Shown: positions 20,263-29,479, counted from the stretch's first letter. The stretch is DNA of 64,000 nt from CAZEKB01 sp964512225 (GCA_964512225.1 CAZEKB010000003.1:62001-126000), one strand, 5' to 3'. Notes: a model not told the origin generated them from the letters alone. A program made the numbers and translations.

Positions 20263-21719
20263 CAGTCGAACGTGATCCGGGGATCGACCAGGACGTAGGC
20301 CAGGTCCGCCAGCAGCATCCCGACCAGCGTCAGCGAAGACGAGATCAGGAGAACGGCCATCACGGCGTTGTAGTCGCGGATGGTGATGCTGTCGAACATG
20401 AACAGGCCCATGCCCGGGATGCCGAAGATGACCTCCACGACGACGGAGCCGCCGATGAGCGTGGGCAGGAGCGTCGCCAGCAGGGTGATGATCGGGATCA
20501 TCCCGTTCCGCGCGGCGTGCTTGACGATGACGATGGACTCCGGGAGGCCCTTGGCCCGGGCGGTGCGGATGTAGTCGGCCCGGATGACGTCCAGCAAGCC
20601 GGTGCGCGCGTACCGGGAGAGCACGGCGAGCGACGCATAGGACAGGCACAGGATCGGCAGGGCGATGTGCCAGACCACGTCACCGATGTACTGCAGCGTC
20701 GTCATCTGGGTGACGTCGAGGCTCTCGAACCCCGATGTGGGGAAGGCCTGCCACGGTGTCCCCCGCGTGAGCAGGTTGAGCAGGAACACGCCCACGAAGA
20801 AGCTCGGCAGGCTGTACATCATGAACAGCACGACGGTGACCACCCGGTCGCCGACGGAGTTCTGCTTCACCGCCGACCAGATGCCGAGGGGCACGGACAG
20901 CAGGTAGACGAGGATCACCGACGTGAAGCTCAGGGTGATGGAGTACTTGAGCTTGCTGAGGACCGTGGCGAGCACCGGCCGCTTGTCCACGTGGGAGATC
21001 CCGAAGTCGAGCTTGAGCAGGTTCGCCCAGTACTTCGCGAACCGGGTGTCGAACAGCAGGATCTCGATCTTCTTGCCCGCCCCGGACCAGTCCCACCGCT
21101 CGCGGTTCTCGGCGAACCAGGCGGTCCACTTCTGCTGGACCTCGGCCTCCTTCACCTCGCTGTCCGTGGGCCCGAAGGTCCACGTGCGGATGGTGTTGTT
21201 CTCGGCGTAGATCGCGTTGTTGAGCTTCTTCTCTTCGGGGGTGAGCCGGGCGCCGCCGCCGTACTGGTTCAGCAGCGGCCGCTGCCCGCCGGTGGCGAGG
21301 CGCAGCGCGGCGTAGGAGCGGATCCGACGCTCGGGGTGGTTGTTGAGCAGATCGATCAGCGACGGGATGGCGTAGGAGCCCCAGTTGTCGATCGTCTCCT
21401 GGGCGTCGATGCGGTCCGCGGGGGAGACGTCCCCGCTGAGGTTCACGTCGGCCTCGGCCACGGCCTCCACGTCGGCCGTCGTGAGGTTGAAGCGCGTATT
21501 CAGCAGGACGGGCTTGTCGAGGTTGAACTGCTGCTTGAAGAGCCGATACGACTCGTTCTGCTGACCCGCGAGGTTGGCGCTCTGGCCGCCGTCGCCCGCG
21601 CCGAGAATGTCCGCGCCGGGGTTGCCCGGGGCGAAGTTCAGCACGACGAAGACGAGCAGCGAGATCACGAAGAACGTGGGGATCATCAGCAGGATGCGCT
21701 TGATGATGTAGCCGGCCAC
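20262..21719 (-). CDS. Oligopeptide ABC permease (OppB-like) with large periplasmic insertion
   Basis: A 485-residue permease against about 310-330 for OppB. It starts with GTG at 21719. Helix 1 (about 8-28) and the following FNLDKPVLLN (66-75) are normal. The normal sequence resumes at RFAKYWANLLKLDFGIS (226-242). The roughly 150 residues between them are extra and should lie in the periplasm. They contain YAIPSLIDLLNNHPERRIRSY (116-136), which resembles a HEAT repeat, and WTAWFAENRERW (198-209). The permease core with the EAA loop RTARAKGLPESIVIVKHAARN is intact. It follows the binding-protein gene by 33 bases. Confidence 0.9.
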   Translation of the reverse strand: MAGYIIKRILLMIPTFFVISLLVFVVLNFAPGNPGADILGAGDGGQSANLAGQQNESYRLFKQQFNLDKPVLLNTRFNLTTADVEAVAEADVNLSGDVSPADRIDAQETIDNWGSYAIPSLIDLLNNHPERRIRSYAALRLATGGQRPLLNQYGGGARLTPEEKKLNNAIYAENNTIRTWTFGPTDSEVKEAEVQQKWTAWFAENRERWDWSGAGKKIEILLFDTRFAKYWANLLKLDFGISHVDKRPVLATVLSKLKYSITLSFTSVILVYLLSVPLGIWSAVKQNSVGDRVVTVVLFMMYSLPSFFVGVFLLNLLTRGTPWQAFPTSGFESLDVTQMTTLQYIGDVVWHIALPILCLSYASLAVLSRYARTGLLDVIRADYIRTARAKGLPESIVIVKHAARNGMIPIITLLATLLPTLIGGSVVVEVIFGIPGMGLFMFDSITIRDYNAVMAVLLISSSLTLVGMLLADLAYVLVDPRITFD

Positions 21720-21752
21720 GTATCTACCTCTCTGCGGGGTGCTCGGGGGCGC

Positions 21753-23699
21753 TCAGGGCTTCGCCGCGCCCGCGAGGAACCACGGACGGGGGTTCATGTA
21801 GGGGCGCGTCTTGCTGAACTTCACGTTCTTCAGCTCGGGCTGCCAGTAGACCTTGCGCTTGCGCGTGTAGAAGAAGGTGTACGGCTGCTCGTCGTACGTC
21901 AGCTTGTGGAAGGCGTGGGCGAGGCGCACGCGCTCGTCGTGGTCGAACTCCCGCTGCAGCGCGACGATGATCTCGTCCGCCTCGGGGTTCCGGAACCCGA
22001 CCCGGTTGCTGCCCTTGGCCACGTCGGCCTGGCTGCTGTGCCAGATCTGATAGAAGTCCACTTGAGGTGAGCTGACCCAAGCCAGCGTAACTGCGTCGAA
22101 ATCTCGGTCGTCGACCTTCTTGAGGAGGTTCGCCCAGTCCATGGGCCGCACCGTCATGGCGACGCCCACCTTGGCCAGGTCCTCCTTGAAGATGTTGCCC
22201 ACCGTCTTGTACTCGTCCGAGCTGCCGTAGACGGTCAGCGTGAACTCGAACTCGCGGCGCTGCCCGTCGACCTCCTTGTCCCGGATGCCGTTGCCGTTCG
22301 TATCCGTCCACCCCGCGCCCTCGAGCAGCTCGGCGGCCTTGTCCAGGTCGAAGGGCACCGCGGGGATGCTCTTGTCGTAGAAGGGCAGGAAGTTGGGCAT
22401 GGGGCCGGTGGTGCGGCTGCCGAGGTCCATGAAGACCTCCTCGAGCAGCAGCTCGGCGTTGAACGCGTGGGACATGGCCCAGCGCACGTTCTTGTCCCCG
22501 AACCAGGGCTTGTCGGCGTTCCAGCCGATGTAGAAGTAGCTGTGGGTCCAGAACTCGCCCGCCTGCAGCGTGCCGTCCTTGAACGGTGAGTCCGGCTCGC
22601 CCATGAGCACCTCGGAGCGGTACTGGCCGGGCTGGAGCTGGCTGAGGTGGAGCTCGCCGGTGCGGAGCTTCCGGGGCCAGGAGCTCTGGTCGCGCAGGAT
22701 CGAGATGACGACGCGTTGGTGGGCGTTTCCGCCGATCGGGTAGCGGGGGGCGCGCTCCATCTCGATGACGACGCCGGGCTCGTACCGGAGGAAGCGGTAG
22801 GGGCCGCAGCCGAGGGCGCGCGGGTTGTACCAGTGGTCCTGGAATCGCTGGCCGAGGATCGACTCCTCGTACGCGTCGCCGTCCTCGTCGAAGGCGTACA
22901 GGAACTTCGGCATCGGGTAGATGCTGTCGAGGATCATGTACTGGGAGAACTTCTTCTCCTTGAACTTGACCTCGAACGTGAAGTCGTCGATGGCGCGGTA
23001 GGAGTCCAGCCCGTCGAAGTAGGAGCGCAGCGGCGCCGCGCCCGAGACCTGCTCGTTCATGAGCATGTCCATCATGAACACCATGTCGTGGGCGGTGACC
23101 TGGTGGTCCCCCTTCAGCCAGGCGTATCGCTCGTCCGCCATGTCCACCGCGGGCTCGTGCCAGTAGACGTCCCGGCGGAGGCTGAACACGTAGGTCAGGT
23201 GGTCGTCCGGCGTGACCATCTTGTAGGCCAGGTCGCCTGCGAACTTGCTCGGGTCCTCCTTGTAGTACTTGACGAGGAACATCGACACGTACTTCTGGAT
23301 TTCCTGAACGTCGGCGCCGTTCTCCGCCAAGAAGTTGAAGCCCTTGGGGTTGCTCCCGAACTTGAGGTTGAGGACCGACCCCTGCTCCGCGTTGGAGGGC
23401 AGGTAGGGGCTGTCCCGCACCAGGAGGTTCGCGGAGTCGTTGTAGGCGGCGGTGATGTAGTCCGGCTCGGGGACGGGGTGGATGCCGCCCGTGGGCGCGC
23501 CCATCGTGGCGGCGGAGGCTCCTCCGGCCTTCACCACGACGCCCTCTTCGAGCTGCTTCTCCACGGCGTCGACGCGCTGCTGGAGCTTGATCTGGTTCCG
23601 CTCGATGCGTTCGGACTGCCACACGTTGATCGCGGTCACGACCAAGAGCAGGGCCAGCAGCCCCAGCCCGATGAGACTTCTGAAGAACCCCTTGGTCAT
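21753..23699 (-). CDS. Oligopeptide-binding protein (SBP family 5), membrane-anchored
   Basis: A 648-residue solute-binding protein and the first gene of the importer operon. Instead of a lipobox it has an uncleaved-looking helix (about 5-25), then a short coiled coil (about 28-52, with ERIERNQIKLQQRVDAVEKQ). The family 5 core starts at about residue 95 and contains YVFSLRRDVYWHEP, VTAHDMVFMMDMLMN, LGCGPYRFLRYEPG and RWAMSHAFNAELLLEEV. An EF-hand-like loop TDTNGNGIRDKE lies near residue 463. The protein should capture peptides in the periplasm and pass them to the OppB/OppC-like pore. The anchor type and length are unlike the usual OppA. Confidence 0.9.
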   Translation of the reverse strand: MTKGFFRSLIGLGLLALLLVVTAINVWQSERIERNQIKLQQRVDAVEKQLEEGVVVKAGGASAATMGAPTGGIHPVPEPDYITAAYNDSANLLVRDSPYLPSNAEQGSVLNLKFGSNPKGFNFLAENGADVQEIQKYVSMFLVKYYKEDPSKFAGDLAYKMVTPDDHLTYVFSLRRDVYWHEPAVDMADERYAWLKGDHQVTAHDMVFMMDMLMNEQVSGAAPLRSYFDGLDSYRAIDDFTFEVKFKEKKFSQYMILDSIYPMPKFLYAFDEDGDAYEESILGQRFQDHWYNPRALGCGPYRFLRYEPGVVIEMERAPRYPIGGNAHQRVVISILRDQSSWPRKLRTGELHLSQLQPGQYRSEVLMGEPDSPFKDGTLQAGEFWTHSYFYIGWNADKPWFGDKNVRWAMSHAFNAELLLEEVFMDLGSRTTGPMPNFLPFYDKSIPAVPFDLDKAAELLEGAGWTDTNGNGIRDKEVDGQRREFEFTLTVYGSSDEYKTVGNIFKEDLAKVGVAMTVRPMDWANLLKKVDDRDFDAVTLAWVSSPQVDFYQIWHSSQADVAKGSNRVGFRNPEADEIIVALQREFDHDERVRLAHAFHKLTYDEQPYTFFYTRKRKVYWQPELKNVKFSKTRPYMNPRPWFLAGAAKP

Positions 23700-23742
23700 T
23701 TGTGCCTCGCGGTGCTCGCGGGTCGGTCCGCGAACGGGGAAC

Positions 23743-23770
23743 AGTACTCCGCGCCCGGGAGCGGTGTCAA
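23743..23770 (-). promoter_or_regulatory. Promoter of the peptide-importer operon
   Basis: On the minus strand a perfect TTGACA (23770-23765) is followed after 16 bases by AGTACT (23748-23743). The site lies about 45 bases before the binding-protein ATG, in the 88-base gap after galT. Confidence 0.55.
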
Positions 23771-23787
23771 AGCGCGACGGGACCGCC

Positions 23788-24762
23788 TCAGACGACGTCC
23801 GAGAGGGCCCGCAGAGCGGCCGCCGCGTCCTCCGGTCGAGTGGGGTTGATGAAGGTCCCCCCGCCCCACTCGAATCCCGCGAGCGGGACCAGCCTCGGGA
23901 CCACGTCCAGGTGCCAGTGCGAGGCTCCGGGCTCGGCGTGCCGAGAGGCGGTGTGGAGGACGAGCGTGTAGGCGGGGTCGTCCAGGGCGACGCGGACGCG
24001 CCGGAGCACGGTGCCCAGCAGCGACGCCGCGGCGCGGAGCAGCCCGTCGTCGGCGTGCTCGAACCGGGGGGCGTGACCCGCGGGTGTGATCGTGGTCTCG
24101 AACGGCACCCTCGCGGCGAACGGGGCGACGGCGACGACCGACTCGCGCTCGGCGACCACCCGCGCCCCGGTCCGTCCGGCCTCGGCCAGCACGTCGCAGC
24201 GGAGGCAGCGCCCCGTGGACGCGTGGTGCGCCCGCCCCCGGCTCGCCGCGAGCGCGGGCAGCGGGGGCGCGAGCGGTGTCGCGACGACCTGGCTGTGCGG
24301 GTGGGCGAGGGTCGCGCCCGCCGCGGCCTCGTGGTTCTTGTAGACGAGCACGTGGTGGAGGCGACGGTCCCGCAGCAGGTCCTCCACGCGCCCGCGCCAG
24401 GCGTCGAGCACGTCGAAGAGGTCGTCGTCGGGCAGATCGGCGAAGACGGCGTCGTGACGGGGCATCTCGATCACCACCTCGTGCGCCCCGAGCCCGGTCC
24501 AGCCCGTCGCCGGGGGCGCGCCGAACGGCTCGCCCGAGGCCTCCACAGCGAGCGCCGGGAAGCGGTTGGCGACCACCCGAACGTCGCCCCGGCGCGCGAT
24601 CACGGGCCCGGTGCGCCCCTCGTTGCCGGGGCAGAAGGGGCAGTCCTCGGGGGAGCCCGGGGCGAGGCGCGCGGGCGGGGCCGCGGGCAGGGGACGCCGG
24701 GCCCGCTCGTCGGCCACGACGACCCAGTGACCGGTGAACGGGTCGGTGCGGAGCTCGGACAC
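23788..24762 (-). CDS. galT: Galactose-1-phosphate uridylyltransferase
   Basis: GalT exchanges UMP between UDP-glucose and galactose-1-phosphate in the Leloir pathway. The protein has 324 residues. The start is the GTG at 24762, giving ELRTDPFTGHWVVVADER, the family N-terminus. Zinc-type cysteines are C41 and C44 in CPFCPGNE. The active-site H154-P-H156 is in LAHPHSQ, and HWHLDVVPR gives the last ligand region. It begins two bases after the DUF2891 lipoprotein gene. With the GH57 glycosidase it makes a sugar-related end to this operon. No galK or galE is in the window. Confidence 0.92.
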   Translation of the reverse strand: MSELRTDPFTGHWVVVADERARRPLPAAPPARLAPGSPEDCPFCPGNEGRTGPVIARRGDVRVVANRFPALAVEASGEPFGAPPATGWTGLGAHEVVIEMPRHDAVFADLPDDDLFDVLDAWRGRVEDLLRDRRLHHVLVYKNHEAAAGATLAHPHSQVVATPLAPPLPALAASRGRAHHASTGRCLRCDVLAEAGRTGARVVAERESVVAVAPFAARVPFETTITPAGHAPRFEHADDGLLRAAASLLGTVLRRVRVALDDPAYTLVLHTASRHAEPGASHWHLDVVPRLVPLAGFEWGGGTFINPTRPEDAAAALRALSDVV

Positions 24763-24764
24763 GC

Positions 24765-25826
24765 CTACTCGTACGAGAGGGACAGGGCGCGGATGCCGAA
24801 CTGGGGGATCCAGTGGCTGTGCGCGCGGTAGTCCTCGGCCCAGTACTCGGGCCGGTCGAGGTGGGTCACGACGTGGTCGACGTACAGCGATCGCCAGCCC
24901 GCGTCGCCCGTCGCCGCGTACAGCGACCAGAGCCCCCACGCCCGGCTGAAGTTCAGGCCCGCGCCGTGGGCGGTGGTGGGGTCGTCGACGACGGCCAGGT
25001 CGGGGATGCCGTCTTCGTCGAGCTGGGCGAACCAGGCGTCGCGGGCGGGGCCGAGGGGCAGCACGGTGTCGAGCGCCATCATGCGGTGCAGGCAGGGGGG
25101 GAAGAACTGGCGCGTGTAGCCCGCCTCGTCGGCCACGGGGCACCGGTCCCCCAGGGGGAGCCACACGGCCTCGGCGCGCTCGACGAGCCGGTCCGCGAGG
25201 TCGCCGTCGCCCACGTGCTCCGCCCAGGTGAACAGGTTGACGAGGGCCCAGGACGCGTTGCCGTAGTTGTCGTCGAGGATCTGCTGGACGAGGCGGTCGT
25301 CGTCCAGGTCGAAGAGCCAGGCTTGCAGGTCCGTCGCCACCACGCCCGCGAGGGCGCCGAGGTCGTCCCGGCCCGCGAGCTCGCGCTCCTCGGCCAGGGA
25401 GAGGAACCAGGAGTAGCCGTAGGGGAGCTCCCAGGAGATCGCCCCCTGCTGCAGGTCCGCGAGCTCGCCCGCCACGGCGTCGGGGTCCAGGACGTCGTCG
25501 GCCGCCTCGAGGTAGGCGTCGTCCCCGAGGAGGCGCGCGAGCGCGTGCAGGGCCCAGGTGCCGTGCACCGACGAGTGCCAGTCGATGCACCCGTGGAAGG
25601 CGGGGTGGTCGGTGTCCACGCGGGCCACGCAGTCGAGGACGGGCGCGCCGAGATCGACCAGGGCCTGGTCGCGGCGGTCGAGGAGGTCGGTCCAGGCGGG
25701 GTCCGTCACGTCGTCGTCGTCTCCGGTGTCGTCGTCGTCCCCGACGTCGTCGTCGTCGTCCCCGAGCAGACCCCCGGCCTCGCACGCGGGCAGGAGCAGC
25801 ACGAGCGCGGCGAGGAGAGGCCTCAC
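24765..25826 (-). CDS. DUF2891-like lipoprotein with Asp-rich linker
   Basis: A 353-residue exported lipoprotein starting with GTG at 25826, which overlaps the GH57 stop as GTGA. The lipobox is LLPAC (C15). An acidic linker of DDDDDV/DDDDT/DDDDV units (about residues 22-40) separates it from a helical domain. HPAFHGCIDWHSSVHGTWAL near residue 75 is the DUF2891 hallmark, and repeated aromatic helices (WSRAWGLW-like, SHWIPQFGIRAL) suggest an alpha/alpha toroid like those of glycan-acting enzymes. Its activity is unknown. Position between a glycosidase and galT suggests carbohydrate processing at the envelope. Confidence 0.82.
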   Translation of the reverse strand: MRPLLAALVLLLPACEAGGLLGDDDDDVGDDDDTGDDDDVTDPAWTDLLDRRDQALVDLGAPVLDCVARVDTDHPAFHGCIDWHSSVHGTWALHALARLLGDDAYLEAADDVLDPDAVAGELADLQQGAISWELPYGYSWFLSLAEERELAGRDDLGALAGVVATDLQAWLFDLDDDRLVQQILDDNYGNASWALVNLFTWAEHVGDGDLADRLVERAEAVWLPLGDRCPVADEAGYTRQFFPPCLHRMMALDTVLPLGPARDAWFAQLDEDGIPDLAVVDDPTTAHGAGLNFSRAWGLWSLYAATGDAGWRSLYVDHVVTHLDRPEYWAEDYRAHSHWIPQFGIRALSLSYE

Positions 25827-27883
25827 GCCGTCCACGCCGGGGAGCCCGTGGGGTCGGCTTCGAACAGCGTCGCGGGGCCCGCGGCGGGCACCCGCACCAC
25901 CGAGCCGTCCGGGCCGCGCAGGACCAGGCGGAGCGACGCCCCCGGCCGGGGCCGGGGCAGGGCCGCCACCCAGACCGCCCCGCAGGCCGCCTCGGTCTGC
26001 GCCGGATCGAGGGTCTGGTCGTCGATCTCCACCTCGACCGAGCCCCCCGTGAGGCGGCCGTCCAGGCGCCCGTCGCGGGGGAGCAGGCGCACGTACAGGC
26101 GCTCGTCGCCCCAGCCGTACTGGAGCTCGCGCACGGGCCCGTCGGTGCAGCCGTGCATCGCCCCGTCGGCGTGCCCCTCGGGCAGACGCGCGGCGCCGTA
26201 CCACGCGAAGTGGCCGCGGCCCTCGGGGTCGAGGCGGGGCCGGATCGGTCGGAAGGGCGTGTCCACGGGCGACGCCGCGGGCGGGCGTCGCGACGCGGCG
26301 GGGACGGCCCGGACGTCGGGGGGCGGCTCCGCCCCCACGGCGGTGTACACGGACGCGACGTGGGCCCGGAACAGCGCGTCGAACTCGCGCTTCCAGGGGG
26401 TGGGGTGGTCGTCCCCGAGCCACCAGAACCAGTCCGAGCCCTCGGCCCGCAGCAGCCGGTCGCGCGCCTCCTCGATCCGGTCCGCCGCGACGCCGCGGCC
26501 CGCGGCCTGATCGAGGGCGGCCGCCGCCCCCGCGAGCCGCGTCCACGCCGCGTTCTTCTCGGGATGGCCGGCCCAGGTGTCCAGGTCCCCGCGGATCCAG
26601 CTGCCGGTGGCGAGGCCCTCCAGTCGACCGACCAGGCCCTCGGTGTCCGCGGCCGCGAGGGCCTCCGACGGCGTGACCGCGTCGATGTCCACGGCCTCCG
26701 CCAGGGCGTCGACCAGGGCGCGCAGGAAGGGCTCGCCGCCGCCTTCGTAGTGCTCCCAGCAGTTCTCGCCGTCGAGGAATACGCACACGGTCGCGGGCCC
26801 CGGGGCCGGCTCGGAGGCGCGCCGCACCCCCGCGAGGAAGTCCCGGACGGCCTCCTCGGCGGGCATGCCCGCGTAGACGAACCCGATCCGGTCCGACAGC
26901 TCGGTGTCCCGGAAGAAGAGGGCGGGGCCCTCGCCGCGCACGCGCCACGGACGCAGGACGTCGGCGTCGCAGGCGCGCCCCCGCGACTTCGCGAGCACCG
27001 CCCGGTCCGTCGCCAACCACGCGATCCCGGGGGCCCCGGCGCGGACCGCCGCGAGGGCGGCTTCGGAGACGGCGCCTTCGCTGGGCCACATCCCCACGAC
27101 GGGCCGCCCGAGGGCCTCGCGGGCGCGCGCCACCCCCCGACGCACCTGGACGACGGCGTCGTCGGGCCGACGGAACTCGATCCCCTCCACGCGGCACCCC
27201 GCCCGGGCGTCCTCGGCCGCGCGCAGATCGCACAGCAGCGGCAGGATCGGGTGGTTGTACGGGGTCGTGGAGAACTCGAGCGTCCCGCCCGCGGCCAGCC
27301 GCGCCCACCGCCCCGCCGTGTTCTTCGCGCGGGCGGCGAAGCGCGTGAGGACGGCCTCGAGATCGGCCGCGTCGAAGCCGCCGTCTCGGGCGACTCGGTC
27401 CGCGATCTCGGGTTCGCGTCGCAGCGTGGGGCCCGTCCACGCGAGGTGGACGAGGACGGCGAGGTCGAGCAGGTCCGCCGGGGAGCCGCCCCCCGCCTCG
27501 AAGCGCGCGCAGAGCGCGGGCAGGGCGCGGGACTCCGGGAGCATGCGCGCGTAGGGCAGGGTCGTCGCCGAGCGTACGAGGAGGTCGCGCTGCTCGGGGC
27601 TCGCGTGGCCGCGGGCCGCGGCGCGGGAGGCGTCGGCGAGGGGGTCCGTGCCGCCCGCGCCCACCGCGTCGAGCTGGTCGAGCAGCACGGGCACGACGTT
27701 GACCGCCATCCGCACGTCGGGCCGCCGGGCGAGCAGCTCGACGATGTCCACGTAGTCCTTGGCCGCGTGCAGGCGCGTCCACGGCATCGCCGCGTGGGTC
27801 GGGTCACCGGGCAGGCGGTAGTCCGGCTGGTGCATGTGCCACAGCAGGACGAGCCGGATCGGCGCGGTCAGCGGACGGGGCAT
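25823..27883 (-). CDS. Glycoside hydrolase family 57 protein
   Basis: A 686-residue cytoplasmic-looking enzyme of the GH57 alpha-amylase/glucanotransferase group. The ATG at 27883 lies inside the end of epmA (16-base overlap). The N-terminal WHMHQPDYR (15-23) is the first GH57 signature. GMWPSEGAVSE carries the predicted nucleophile E269, and FLDGENCWEHY carries the predicted acid/base D371. The C-terminal 150 residues form a beta-rich accessory domain (GRGHFAWYGAARLPEG...YGWGDERLYVRL). The likely substrates are alpha-1,4-glucans such as glycogen; the exact reaction cannot be read. Confidence 0.9.
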   Translation of the reverse strand: MPRPLTAPIRLVLLWHMHQPDYRLPGDPTHAAMPWTRLHAAKDYVDIVELLARRPDVRMAVNVVPVLLDQLDAVGAGGTDPLADASRAAARGHASPEQRDLLVRSATTLPYARMLPESRALPALCARFEAGGGSPADLLDLAVLVHLAWTGPTLRREPEIADRVARDGGFDAADLEAVLTRFAARAKNTAGRWARLAAGGTLEFSTTPYNHPILPLLCDLRAAEDARAGCRVEGIEFRRPDDAVVQVRRGVARAREALGRPVVGMWPSEGAVSEAALAAVRAGAPGIAWLATDRAVLAKSRGRACDADVLRPWRVRGEGPALFFRDTELSDRIGFVYAGMPAEEAVRDFLAGVRRASEPAPGPATVCVFLDGENCWEHYEGGGEPFLRALVDALAEAVDIDAVTPSEALAAADTEGLVGRLEGLATGSWIRGDLDTWAGHPEKNAAWTRLAGAAAALDQAAGRGVAADRIEEARDRLLRAEGSDWFWWLGDDHPTPWKREFDALFRAHVASVYTAVGAEPPPDVRAVPAASRRPPAASPVDTPFRPIRPRLDPEGRGHFAWYGAARLPEGHADGAMHGCTDGPVRELQYGWGDERLYVRLLPRDGRLDGRLTGGSVEVEIDDQTLDPAQTEAACGAVWVAALPRPRPGASLRLVLRGPDGSVVRVPAAGPATLFEADPTGSPAWTA

Positions 27884-28872
27884 GGGAACGTGCGTACCTC
27901 GCCGATCGCCTCGACGTCCAGCAGAAGCATCAGCAGGCGGTCGAGGCCCAGCGCGTTGCCCGCGCAGTCGGGCAGGCCCCCGGCCGCGTCCAGAGCGGCC
28001 AGGAGGCCTTCGTCTTCGGGGGACGGCGGCGCCCCGGCGGCCTCGCGCGCCGCGTTCTCGACCGCGAAGCGGGCCCGGTGCTCGCCCGGGTCCGACAGCT
28101 CCCAGTAGCCGTTGCACAGCTCCACGCCGCATCCGAACAGCTCGAAGCGGGCCGCGCGCTCGCCCTCGGGGCGGCTGCGGATGCGCGCGAGCGAGGCGCG
28201 GTCGGCGGGCCAGTCGGTGACGAAGAGGGGCACGCCGAGGCCGAGCTTGGGCCCCACCACCGCCCCGAGCAGCAGGTCGAGCATCTCGTCCCGCGTCGCG
28301 GTCCGGGGAGGGCGGACCCCGCCCGCGCGCAGCACGCGGCCCATGCGGCGGGTGTCGTCCACGTGGGGATCGAGGCCCGTGAGCTCCTCGAAGACCTCCG
28401 CGAACGTCCGCCGCTCGAAGGGCGCGTCCACCCGCGCCTCGCGGCCCCGGAACCGCAGGGCGCCGCCCGAGTGCTCCGAAGCGAGGGTCCGCACCAGCTC
28501 CTCGGTCTCGTCCATGAGGCCCGCGTCGTCCACACCGAGGCGGTACCACTCCAGCATCGTGAACTCGGGCTCGTGCAGCGAGCCGACCTCGCCGTCGCGC
28601 CACGCCTTGCCGATCTGGTGGATCGACCCCGCGCCCTCGCACAGCAGCCGCTTCATGTGGAGCTCGGGGCTCGTCACGAGGGCCCGGCGCACGGAGGGCG
28701 ACCCCCGGCCCCCCGGGTGCAGCTCGACGGCGACGGCGTCGATGTGCGCGTCGATCCCGGGGCAGGCGACGATCGCGGGCGTCTCCACCTCGAGCGAGCC
28801 GCGCGCCTCGAAGAAGCGGCGAACGTCGGCCAGGACCCGCGCGCGGAGGCGCAAGCGATCGAGCCGGTTCAT
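27868..28872 (-). CDS. epmA: EF-P lysine ligase EpmA (GenX/PoxA)
   Basis: EpmA is a class II lysyl-tRNA synthetase paralog that attaches (R)-beta-lysine to a lysine of elongation factor P. The 334-residue protein lacks the anticodon-binding domain, as expected. ETPAIVACPGIDAHI, the motif 2 region (SPELHMKRLLCEG, GKAWRDGEVGSLHEPEFTMLEW) and motif 3 (GNALGLDRLLMLLL) are present; motif 3 usually reads GIALGLDRL. It follows efp by 22 bases, which strongly supports the assignment. The partner mutase EpmB is not in the window. The stop codon lies inside the GH57 gene start. Confidence 0.94.
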   Translation of the reverse strand: MNRLDRLRLRARVLADVRRFFEARGSLEVETPAIVACPGIDAHIDAVAVELHPGGRGSPSVRRALVTSPELHMKRLLCEGAGSIHQIGKAWRDGEVGSLHEPEFTMLEWYRLGVDDAGLMDETEELVRTLASEHSGGALRFRGREARVDAPFERRTFAEVFEELTGLDPHVDDTRRMGRVLRAGGVRPPRTATRDEMLDLLLGAVVGPKLGLGVPLFVTDWPADRASLARIRSRPEGERAARFELFGCGVELCNGYWELSDPGEHRARFAVENAAREAAGAPPSPEDEGLLAALDAAGGLPDCAGNALGLDRLLMLLLDVEAIGEVRTFPCPVR

Positions 28873-28894
28873 GGGCGGGTCCCCGGGGCGGGGC

Positions 28895-29464
28895 TCAGCG
28901 CTTGACGCGCTCGGAGTACTTGCCGGTGCTCGTATCGATCTTGACGAAGTCGCCCTCGTTGATGAACAGCGGCACGTTGATGACGGCGCCCGTGCTGAGC
29001 GTGGCGGGCTTGGTCGCCCCCTGGGCGGTGTTCCCGCGCTCGCCGGGGTCGCACTGGGCGATCTGGAGCACGACGGCCTTCGGGAGGTCGCAGGACAGCG
29101 CGCGGCCCTTCCAGAAGAGCACCTGCGCGTCCATGTTCTCCTCCATCCACTTCCACGCGTCCCCGAGGTTGTCCTTCGGGATCATGATCTGCTCGTAGCT
29201 CGAGTTGTCCATGAAGTGGAAGTCGTCGCCGTCGTTGTAGAGGTACTGGCAGCTCTTCTGCTCGACGTCCGCGGGCGCGACCTTGTCGGCGCTCTTGAAG
29301 GTGCGCTCGATCGTATTGCCGGTGAGGAAGTTGCGGATGCGGACCCGGGTGAAGGCGGAGCCCTTGCCCGGCTTCACGAAGTCGGCGTCCGTGATGACCC
29401 ACGGCTGACCGTCGATCTCGACCTTGACGCCCTTGCGGAGGTCGACGTGGCTGAGCATGGACAT
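28895..29464 (-). CDS. efp: Translation elongation factor P
   Basis: EF-P rescues ribosomes stalled at polyproline stretches. The 189-residue length is normal and all three beta-barrel domains are recognisable. The tip of domain I reads KPGKGSA, so the modifiable lysine is K34, which suits EpmA-type beta-lysylation. Two ATG codons lie two codons apart; the first (29464) is chosen because GGAGAG stands 7 bases upstream. It follows the beta-helix gene by 15 bases and precedes epmA. Confidence 0.97.
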   Translation of the reverse strand: MSMLSHVDLRKGVKVEIDGQPWVITDADFVKPGKGSAFTRVRIRNFLTGNTIERTFKSADKVAPADVEQKSCQYLYNDGDDFHFMDNSSYEQIMIPKDNLGDAWKWMEENMDAQVLFWKGRALSCDLPKAVVLQIAQCDPGERGNTAQGATKPATLSTGAVINVPLFINEGDFVKIDTSTGKYSERVKR

Positions 29465-29479
29465 GGTGCGGCTCTCCGT

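Noticed and set aside
23788..27807. A 1339-codon minus-strand open frame that could be read as a fusion of GH57, DUF2891 and GalT
   Set aside because: Only the galT part is in its true frame. The other two genes use other frames with their own starts, stops and motifs, so there is no fusion protein.
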